Program-made: the position numbers and the translations under genes
Assembly: GCA_030632175.1 (NCBI GenBank)
Contig: DAOVVG010000162.1
Coordinates: 1 to 5,889, forward strand
Direction: 5' to 3'
Origin: Gammaproteobacteria bacterium
GTDB taxonomy: Bacteria > Pseudomonadota > Gammaproteobacteria > UBA9214
Length of the DNA: 5,889 bases
The notes under the pieces: generated by a model
Told to the model about the DNA's origin: nothing
Seen by the model: the letters and a program-made list of their open reading frames with translations, nothing else
The model's database searches: none
Part shown: positions 1-5,389 of the stretch, piece by piece
Layout: each line of letters begins with the position of its first letter
Numbering within the stretch: position 1 is the first letter of the stretch

Positions 1-689
1 TCAAGCTTCAGACGCAGACCGGTGACATTATCGTCAAGCCGGAATAATTTGGCCGCATCCTTTATATGAACAAGGGCCACGCCACGGTCATACTCAAACA
101 TACCGACTTCAAAGATGCCCATGACGGTGAAGCGCCTCAACCTCGGCAGGATACCGGTAGGCCCGATCGTCACCTGCGGAGCGACCACCGTAATGGAGTC
201 ACCAATGCCGGCACCCAGGGCTATCGCCAGCTCGCTACCCAGGATAATGCCGTACTTGCCTTCTTCAAGAAGACCGAGGTCGCCGCCATTGATATGTGAC
301 ACCACATCTGAAACGTCACCTTCCATGCCCGGCAGCACACCACGCAGCAGGGCACCACTGACCTGCTTGCCCAGGCTGAGCATGGACTCGCCGCGAACAT
401 AAGGCGCCATGGCGACAATCCGCTCGTTATCTGCCAGCGCTTGCTGCATCGCCTGCCAGTCCGGCAGTTTGCCGGTATAGGTCGTGACCGTAGCGTGGGA
501 GGCCATGCCGAGAATGCGGTCCCTCAGTTCCTTCTCAAATCCGTTCATCACCGACAGCACTGTAATCAGGGCCGTCACGCCAAGCGCAATACCCAGCATT
601 GAGGTCATGGATATAAAGGAAATGAAGTGCGTCCGGCGCCTGGAATGTGTATAGCGCAGACCGACGAATAGCTCGAATGGTCGAAACAT
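1..689 (-). CDS. lolC: Lipoprotein-releasing ABC transporter permease, LolC/LolE family (5' part, cut by window edge)
   Basis: Inner-membrane permease subunit of the LolCDE machine, which extracts mature lipoproteins from the inner membrane and passes them to the carrier LolA. The frame is open from the ATG at 689 to the window edge, giving 229 codons of a protein that is normally about 410 residues, so roughly the C-terminal 45% (the remaining membrane segments) lies outside. It begins MFRPFELFVGLRYT, a family-typical opening. A first membrane segment spans about residues 22-47 and is followed directly by the hallmark LSVMNGFEKEL. The rest is the start of the large periplasmic domain, including GIILGSELA near the middle and a VGMFEYDRG stretch near the edge, matching the positions of equivalent motifs in E. 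coli LolC. LolC and LolE cannot be separated with certainty; many bacteria have a single LolC/E protein. No clear Shine-Dalgarno precedes the start. An intrinsic terminator upstream suggests it has its own promoter; lolD would be expected beyond the left edge. Confidence 0.9.
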   Translation of the reverse strand, partial: MFRPFELFVGLRYTHSRRRTHFISFISMTSMLGIALGVTALITVLSVMNGFEKELRDRILGMASHATVTTYTGKLPDWQAMQQALADNERIVAMAPYVRGESMLSLGKQVSGALLRGVLPGMEGDVSDVVSHINGGDLGLLEEGKYGIILGSELAIALGAGIGDSITVVAPQVTIGPTGILPRLRRFTVMGIFEVGMFEYDRGVALVHIKDAAKLFRLDDNVTGLRLKL

Positions 690-740
690 AGGCGGCGATT
701 AGACCACATCTTCCGACGAATTTCGCCTCTTGCCACGAAT

Positions 741-769
741 AAAAAACAGCAGCACAAGCCGCCCTTTTT
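741..769 (-). terminator. Intrinsic terminator after the receiver-like gene
   Basis: Read on the minus strand, positions 763-758 (GGCGGC) pair with 753-748 (GCTGCT) through four Watson-Crick and two G-U pairs around a TTGT loop. A run of six T follows at 746-741. Five A at 769-765 can extend the stem into the T-run across one G-G mismatch. The wobble pairs become A-C mismatches on the plus strand, so the signal is directional. It lies about 60 bases after the stop of the gene at 829-1317 and about 50 bases before the lolC start, so it would insulate lolC from read-through. Confidence 0.6.
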
Positions 770-828
770 ACCTGCCGGGAAAGCCTGGCGGCTAATGTCT
801 CAGCGTCAGGCCATGATAGACATAGCCG

Positions 829-1317
829 CTAGTGCAACCGCGGCCGGCCAGGGGGATCCGGCAATTCCTCGGAAAAATCAGATAATCCGGCTTCCTGCCC
901 CAACCGCCTGCGTAAAGGCTGCACCATCCCCCGAGACAACCATGCTTCGCCTGTAAAAATAGCCGAGATTGCCTTGCACAACATGGATGTCGTGGAAGCT
1001 CGCGCTATCACACCAAGAATTCCCAGCGACAGGACTGTCACCATTTCCTGCTGTGTCCCATTCTCCAGAATGATTAGCGAGCTCAACGATGGAAAACTGT
1101 CATGAACAGCACGCACCGCATCATGGCCTTCCCGCTCCAGCAAGGCCTCATCAAGCAGCAACACATCACTTCGACCCAGTGCCACCCAGGCACCGGCTTC
1201 AGTTAAACCTGTTGGCCGGGCAACAATATTGATCGACGGACAGTCCTCCAGCAGGTCAATACAACCCGGGTAGGCCTCATCTCCAACGCAAATCACCGTG
1301 ATATTTATTTTTTTCAT
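829..1317 (-). CDS. Receiver-like (NarL-type) regulatory protein lacking a DNA-binding domain
   Basis: A 162-residue protein that reads as a degenerate NarL-family receiver domain. Residues 6-14 (ITVICVGDE) form the first strand, where the usual pair of acidic residues is reduced to G12-D13. DVLLLDE (51-57) ends the third strand and keeps an aspartate, D56, at the phosphoacceptor position. The usual Thr/Ser after strand four appears to be E85, and the conserved Lys region GYLLKDA is GVIARAS (102-108), with Arg or Ala in place of Lys. A GEAWLSR stretch (123-129) matches the GEIWVPR stretch in the regulator at 2493-3164. The protein then ends in a Pro/Arg-rich tail with no LuxR-type helix-turn-helix, and no such helix is evident in the 140 bases downstream. 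Start: first ATG, with no obvious Shine-Dalgarno. It is divergent from the lapG-like gene. Partner or output is unknown; it might be a stand-alone modulator or a decayed regulator. Confidence 0.7.
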   Translation of the reverse strand: MKKINITVICVGDEAYPGCIDLLEDCPSINIVARPTGLTEAGAWVALGRSDVLLLDEALLEREGHDAVRAVHDSFPSLSSLIILENGTQQEMVTVLSLGILGVIARASTTSMLCKAISAIFTGEAWLSRGMVQPLRRRLGQEAGLSDFSEELPDPPGRPRLH

Positions 1318-1475
1318 AACTATTTGTTTTTATAAGATAAACACAGACTACGACGTAAGCCACAGCGGTGCAATTGGACTTAGGTACCAACGCCACGCCT
1401 GCAAAAATGCACGAAGTTCCCCGCAACACAGCCCCGCAATCAGCAACAAAGCAAAATACGCCTAAAAAGCTGCAA

Positions 1476-1498
1476 TCTCTGGCCGATAACGGCAGAGA
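1476..1498. repeat. Inverted repeat / hairpin just upstream of the LapG-like gene
   Basis: TCTCT (1476-1480) and GCCG (1482-1485) pair with CGGC (1490-1493) and AGAGA (1494-1498). The result is a 9-bp stem with one bulged G at 1481 and an ATAA loop. It ends 5 bases before an in-frame TTG (1504) and 17 bases before the ATG at 1516. No T-run follows on the plus strand, so it is not an intrinsic terminator in that direction. It could be a regulator operator in the divergent promoter region or an RNA hairpin in the leader. The purine-rich AGAGA in its right arm is the only Shine-Dalgarno-like sequence near the TTG. Confidence 0.55.
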
Positions 1499-1515
1499 CC
1501 TCCTTGATTGCAAAT

Positions 1516-2223
1516 ATGCAGCTATCCATGCCCCTTACCCAGATAAAATTTGACTATTGGCGCCATTGCACAGTTTTCCTGATAGCAACGCTGGTAGTCC
1601 TGATCGCATGCCGGACGTCACTCGCCGACACGTTTCCTGTATCTAACCAGCTACTGAAAAAAACGGTACAGAAACACACGACATTCGCCCATGAACGTAT
1701 CGCCACCTGGGGAAAACTGATCAGTCATTATAAAAATGCTGACAGCCTGCAAAAGCTGCGCGTGGTCAACAGCTTTTTCAACAAAATGAGGTTCGTTAAT
1801 GACAGGGACCTTTGGGGCAAAGAAGACTACTGGGCAACCCCGTTGCAGATGCTGGCATCCAATGGTGGTGACTGTGAAGATTATTCCATAGCCAAATACT
1901 TTACTCTGCGAAAGATGGGTATCCCGGCAGAACGCATGCGACTGACCTATGTCAAGGCGGTAGAACTAAACCAGGCACACATGGTGCTCGCCTATTACTC
2001 CACTCCGAACACTGTACCGCTGATACTCGACAATCTGGTCAATGATATACAAACAGCATCGAACAGAAATGATCTGCAGCCTGTATACAGTTTCAACAGC
2101 ACAGACCTGTGGCTGGTAAAACAGAGTGGCGGTGATCAGCTTATTGGCCGTGCAGGGCGATTGAGCCACTGGCAGGAAGTGATCGCAAGAATTAACAGTG
2201 AACAGTTGTCTGTCCCTCGATAA
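1516..2223 (+). CDS. lapG: Periplasmic transglutaminase-like cysteine protease, LapG/BTLCP family
   Basis: Members of this family (Pfam DUF920 type) are calcium-dependent periplasmic cysteine proteases. Pseudomonas LapG cuts the N-terminal region of a giant surface adhesin to release biofilm cells and is held inactive by the c-di-GMP receptor LapD. Numbering from the alternative TTG at 1504, the catalytic triad is C124 in NGGDCEDY, H159 in NQAHMVLAYY and D176 in LILDNLV, in the expected order and spacing. D123 and E125 around the cysteine match the known calcium-binding positions. RFVNDRDLWGKEDYWATP (about 96-113) is also family-typical. An N-terminal signal peptide (hydrophobic core about residues 23-36, likely cleavage after SLA at 39-41) fits periplasmic export. 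I chose the ATG at 1516; TTG 1504 and ATG 1528 remain possible because none has a good ribosome site. No LapD, adhesin or type I secretion genes are visible; two receiver-like regulator genes flank it. Function by homology is firm; the substrate is not known. Confidence 0.88.
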   Translation: MQLSMPLTQIKFDYWRHCTVFLIATLVVLIACRTSLADTFPVSNQLLKKTVQKHTTFAHERIATWGKLISHYKNADSLQKLRVVNSFFNKMRFVNDRDLWGKEDYWATPLQMLASNGGDCEDYSIAKYFTLRKMGIPAERMRLTYVKAVELNQAHMVLAYYSTPNTVPLILDNLVNDIQTASNRNDLQPVYSFNSTDLWLVKQSGGDQLIGRAGRLSHWQEVIARINSEQLSVPR

Positions 2224-2492
2224 CGGCACATACAAATATCATCAATCACCACCGGCGACTTTTACTTCCCGGCTCTGGTCAAACCAGGAACAGTCACCTG
2301 CAATTGATACTGATTCACTGGCACTAAACTTGACCGCATGGCTGCCGATACCTAACTGACCAGAATGGCGTAGCATTTATTTTTCCTATATTACTGATAA
2401 CTATGCCTTTTATATATGTACAACCTGACTTGAACATCAGGGTAGCCGCATTACGCGAACGGTAACCGACGTAAACAGGGAAGAACAGGACA

Positions 2493-3164
2493 ATGCCAGC
2501 AAGCGACGCGCACACCAAAGCCAGTATTCTTATTGCAAGCAGCAACACATCACTTGCAAAACAATTCACCCGTATTCTTGCTGACGAATTTTCAACAGGC
2601 ATTATGGATCAGGCAACACCCACGTGCGGCTGCATTGCTGAAACACATCCCCACCTGGTCATTCTTGACCCGGACCTGTTCGCTGATTCACTGCCGGAAA
2701 CAATCAGTGAAATCATCAGAACAACACCGCATACGCGCATCATCGTGCTGAAAGGAACAACCGAAATATCTGTCGACGAAATGTTTTTGTTCAAGACCGG
2801 CGCTCACGGATTTTGCGATGCCGATATTCAACCGGCTCTACTCATCAAGGCAGCACACGCGGTCTGCCATGGGGAGATCTGGGTTCCAAGACAGTTGATT
2901 ACACAGCTCATCGGAGAACTCGCACGTGAAAACAGCACAGACACGTTAAAGCTCAGTCACGCCGGTGCAGAATCCGTCGCGCATCTGACCCCCAGGGAAC
3001 TGCAGGTTGCAAAGATGGTGCACCTTGGCGGCAATAACAAGATCATCGCACGCGAACTGGAGATATCCGAACGAACAGTCAAGGCGCATTTGAGTGCGAT
3101 ATTTCGCAAACTGGATATAGAAAATCGCCTGCACCTGGCACTGTTCTTTAATGACATCAGCTGA
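2493..3164 (+). CDS. LuxR/NarL-family response regulator with degenerate receiver domain
   Basis: A 223-residue regulator with an N-terminal receiver-like domain (about 10-125), a linker, and a C-terminal LuxR-type helix-turn-helix (about 164-218). The DNA-binding domain is complete and typical: LTPRELQVAKMV (165-176), NNKIIARELEISERTVKAHL (181-200), then IFRKLDI. The receiver is unusual. Strand one reads ILIASSN (12-18), so the two acidic metal-binding residues are S16 and S17. D59 in LVILDPD is at the phosphoacceptor position. The Thr/Ser switch position appears to be K87, and the conserved Lys loop is replaced by GFCDAD (106-111). Canonical phosphorylation therefore looks doubtful, and the protein may work constitutively or sense something else. 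Upstream GGGAAG (2478-2483) and AGGA (2487-2490) are candidate ribosome sites for the ATG. The gene lies 269 bp after the lapG-like gene on the same strand, too far to assume one operon. Target promoters are unknown; the lapG region is a natural candidate. Confidence 0.85.
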   Translation: MPASDAHTKASILIASSNTSLAKQFTRILADEFSTGIMDQATPTCGCIAETHPHLVILDPDLFADSLPETISEIIRTTPHTRIIVLKGTTEISVDEMFLFKTGAHGFCDADIQPALLIKAAHAVCHGEIWVPRQLITQLIGELARENSTDTLKLSHAGAESVAHLTPRELQVAKMVHLGGNNKIIARELEISERTVKAHLSAIFRKLDIENRLHLALFFNDIS

Positions 3165-3331
3165 CGTTCACCAATAGTACAAATACGGGTACTGACCCGC
3201 TTCACTAGCAGCAAGAGCAACAATCACAAGCACGCTGCCTGGCCACGACTTCGCTACCAACCTGCCTGACTCCCGGGTGGCTGTTCATAATTCTTTATTT
3301 TGACCATTACTGACGATAGGATGTGTCGGTA

Positions 3332-4501
3332 ATGATTGATGATTCAATAATTTTTTCGATTTTCCTGATCTTTACCGGCGCCGCCGTGCTGGCCGCACTT
3401 GCACTGTTTGCACGTCAATCACTGCTGGTTGCCTATATTCTGCTTGGAGGCATCGTCGGTCCCTGGGGACTCAAACTGGTGAATGATCCGGAAATAATCC
3501 AGCAAATTGGGCATATCGGCATCATTTTTCTGCTGTTTCTTCTGGGACTGAATTTACAACCCGCACAACTGGTGCGCATGCTGCGTGAAGCCATCGTGAT
3601 CACTGTTATCAGTTCACTGGTCTTTGGTGTAATCGGATTCGTAATCAGTCAGGCGTTTGGATTCAACCTGCATGAAAGCATCATCATCGGCTCGGTCATG
3701 ATGTTTTCCAGCACCATCATTGGTATCAAGTTACTGCCGACAACAGCGCTGCATCACCGCCACGTCGGCCAGGTGATGATCAGCATCCTGTTACTGCAGG
3801 ACATTCTTGCTATCGGCATTCTGCTACTGCTTGAGGGCTTCTCGCAGACCGGCATGGAATGGAAGCAGGTAGGAACACTGGCCGTTTCGCTGCCCGTGCT
3901 GGTAGTATTCTCGCTGCTGTTTGAACGCTATATATTACAACGACTGATACAGCGTTTTGACACTATCCAGGAGTATGTATTTTTAACGGCCATCGGCTGG
4001 TGCCTCGGAATAGCACAGCTGGCTGAATTGCTGGGACTGTCCTATGAGATCGGTGCTTTCATTGCAGGTGTTGCACTTGCGACAAACCCGATCGCACTGT
4101 TTATTGCCGAAAGTTTCAAACCACTGAGAGACTTTTTTCTGATCATGTTTTTCTTCTCTCTCGGCGCAGGCTTCAACCTCACCATACTGCCTGAGGTCAT
4201 ATTGCCTGCCTCCATCATTGCGTTGTTAATGTTAGCCAGCAAACCAGTTGTATTTGCCTGGTTGTTGCGAAAATCAGGTGAAACCAAAGAACTACCGAAT
4301 GAGGTAGGTGTACGCCTGGGACAGGTCAGTGAGTTTTCGCTCATGATCGCTGTGCTGGCGCTCAACACGGGAGCCATAGGTGCCAGAGCCTCTTACCTGA
4401 TACAGACGACCACGCTCATTACGTTTATCGTGTCCTCGTACATGATCATGCTTAGTTACCCGACTCCCATCGCTGTCAGTGACAGACTCAGAAAAGACTA
4501 A
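3332..4501 (+). CDS. CPA2-family cation:proton antiporter, KefB-type membrane domain only
   Basis: A 389-residue, very hydrophobic protein of the monovalent cation:proton antiporter-2 family (Na+/H+ exchanger fold, about 12 membrane segments). Numbering from the chosen ATG, family landmarks include AYILLGGIVGPWGL (34-47), FLLFLLGLNLQP (66-77), FSSTIIGIKLL (125-135), the ion-site LLLQDILAIG (153-162, with Q156-D157) and EIGAFIAGVALA (239-250). The Gln-Asp pair resembles the KefC type. The chain ends soon after the last membrane segment in SDRLRKD, so the cytosolic nucleotide-binding (RCK/TrkA-N) domain of full-length KefB/KefC is absent. An in-frame GTG lies at 3323, but AGGA at 3318-3321 is 10 bases from ATG 3332 and only 1 base from GTG, which favours the ATG. 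A strong terminator follows the stop. It likely exchanges K+ or Na+ for H+ across the inner membrane; ion specificity cannot be read here. The 167-bp gap from the regulator upstream suggests a separate transcript. Confidence 0.88.
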   Translation: MIDDSIIFSIFLIFTGAAVLAALALFARQSLLVAYILLGGIVGPWGLKLVNDPEIIQQIGHIGIIFLLFLLGLNLQPAQLVRMLREAIVITVISSLVFGVIGFVISQAFGFNLHESIIIGSVMMFSSTIIGIKLLPTTALHHRHVGQVMISILLLQDILAIGILLLLEGFSQTGMEWKQVGTLAVSLPVLVVFSLLFERYILQRLIQRFDTIQEYVFLTAIGWCLGIAQLAELLGLSYEIGAFIAGVALATNPIALFIAESFKPLRDFFLIMFFFSLGAGFNLTILPEVILPASIIALLMLASKPVVFAWLLRKSGETKELPNEVGVRLGQVSEFSLMIAVLALNTGAIGARASYLIQTTTLITFIVSSYMIMLSYPTPIAVSDRLRKD

Positions 4502-4512
4502 CCAATGCACAT

Positions 4513-4540
4513 AAAATGGCCCGCCTTAAGCGGGTTTTTA
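4513..4540. terminator. Bidirectional intrinsic terminator between convergent genes
   Basis: CCCGC (4520-4524) and GCGGG (4530-4534) form a perfect 5-bp stem around a CTTAA loop, followed on the plus strand by TTTTT (4535-4539). Preceding A residues (4513-4516) give a T-run on the minus strand after a short CCA gap. It lies just after the antiporter stop and about 25 bases past the stop of the convergent pentaheme cytochrome gene, so it can end both transcripts. It is stronger in the plus direction. Confidence 0.85.
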
Positions 4541-4564
4541 TATGTATGGCGTCCCCAGGCACGA

Positions 4565-5389
4565 TCACCGATCCGGTACACGGTACAACTCACCCAAAGC
4601 GCCCTTAATACGCAGCAGGTCACCGTCCAGTGCCGGCTGGCCGTGCCACCACTGGTAATCGGGCGACTGATGCCCGACCCCGAGATAGACATTTTTCAGA
4701 TGCAACGACTGCATCCTCACAAAGTGTTCCCGGGCAGCCGCCAGTTCTGCCCCGCTAAATTCGCCCGCTGCCCGCTCAAGTACTCCTGCCGCCTCATGCA
4801 CTTTCATGCGCCCGATATCCAGCATGCGTTCGCCGTTATCGAACAGGCGGGATATATAACGGGGTGAATGACAATCCTGGCAGACCGCACGCATGGCATC
4901 CTGCACCCGTTCGCGTTCGGTAGCGTCGGTCACTTCCATGGCGTTCCATACACGGACACTCGCACTAACGTTGTGATTGCCCTTGTGCATGTGGCAGTAG
5001 CTACAACCGGGTGCACGGTAATTCGCATTGGCAAGCGGACGGTCCCAGTCCCATTCATCCTGCTCCAGGCGCACCAGGACACCGTGTTTTGAAGTGGTGT
5101 AGCTGTGTATGACAGGACTGTCTGCTCCACCATGACAATCCATGCACGTCCTGTCCCGGCGGGCACGCGCCGCGGCATTGCCGTGTGTATTGCCATGACA
5201 GTCCACACAACTGGCCAGCGTCTCCGTTGCCGCGTGAACGCTCTCCTGCCATGCAGCAACCAGTTCAGCACTTTGCTGTTGATGGCACTCCAGGCAGGCA
5301 CTGTTTTCAAATGGACCTTCGGTTACCGGCACATCGGCCATGGAGATGCTGGCAAAACCGATCAGCCCCGCATGCAATAGCCCGCGCAT
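4565..5389 (-). CDS. Periplasmic pentaheme c-type cytochrome, HAO-like (reduced)
   Basis: A 274-residue secreted protein with five CxxCH heme-binding motifs starting at residues 32, 61, 82, 129 and 170. The N-terminus (MRGLLHAGLIGFASISMA, cleavage probably near A18) is a short signal peptide, placing it in the periplasm. Features resembling the hydroxylamine oxidoreductase (HAO) family: CLECH followed by W47-S50-H52 (a distal-histidine pattern), CVDCHG, CMDCHGG followed by TSKHG (99-103), CSYCHM (129-134) and AVCQDCH (168-174). A helical heme-free tail with VYLGVGHQSPDYQWWHG (234-250) resembles the C-terminal end of HAO-like proteins. HAO proteins normally carry eight hemes in over 450 residues, so this looks like a reduced version missing about three. 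The start codon overlaps the stop of the upstream HAO-like gene (TGATG), with GGGAG 8 bases upstream, implying translational coupling and a shared complex. Substrate is not known; nitrite, hydroxylamine or another small N or S compound are possible. It may be mainly an electron-transfer subunit. Confidence 0.82.
   Translation of the reverse strand: MRGLLHAGLIGFASISMADVPVTEGPFENSACLECHQQQSAELVAAWQESVHAATETLASCVDCHGNTHGNAAARARRDRTCMDCHGGADSPVIHSYTTSKHGVLVRLEQDEWDWDRPLANANYRAPGCSYCHMHKGNHNVSASVRVWNAMEVTDATERERVQDAMRAVCQDCHSPRYISRLFDNGERMLDIGRMKVHEAAGVLERAAGEFSGAELAAAREHFVRMQSLHLKNVYLGVGHQSPDYQWWHGQPALDGDLLRIKGALGELYRVPDR

Noticed and set aside
66..418. Short open frames of 65-95 codons on both strands within the lolC region
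   Set aside because: They are shadows of the lolC/lolE frame, which is open from 689 to the edge and has clear family motifs.
757..793. AGCCGCC ... GGCGGCT inverted repeat between the receiver-like gene and lolC
   Set aside because: 23-base loop; its left arm overlaps the better-supported terminator hairpin at 741-769.
790..829. Possible helix-turn-helix remnant (LTLRH in a shifted frame) after the stop of the receiver-like gene, suggesting a frameshifted LuxR regulator
   Set aside because: Only about four residues resemble LTPRE and a stop follows at once; no further helix-turn-helix sequence appears in any minus-strand frame down to lolC.
1329..1334. TATAAA (minus strand) as a -10 box for the receiver-like gene
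   Set aside because: It would give an almost leaderless transcript, and the -35 candidate (TTACGT) is poor. Possible but not supported enough to list.
1277..1513. 78-codon minus-strand open frame over the divergent intergenic region
   Set aside because: Overlaps the start of the receiver-like gene, has no recognisable domain and would span the promoter region.
2275..2287. CTGGT-CAA-ACCAG hairpin downstream of the LapG-like gene as a terminator
   Set aside because: Only 5 bp with a 3-base loop and no T-run follows (GAACAGTC). Not convincing as an intrinsic terminator.
2387..2392. TATATT as a -10 box for the LuxR-type regulator
   Set aside because: AT-rich surroundings and no acceptable -35 at 16-18 bases upstream; TTGACC near 2331 lacks a matching -10 at the right distance.
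3186..3199. CGGGT-ACTG-ACCCG hairpin after the LuxR-type regulator as a terminator
   Set aside because: Short stem followed by CTTCACTAGC without a T-run; could form by chance.
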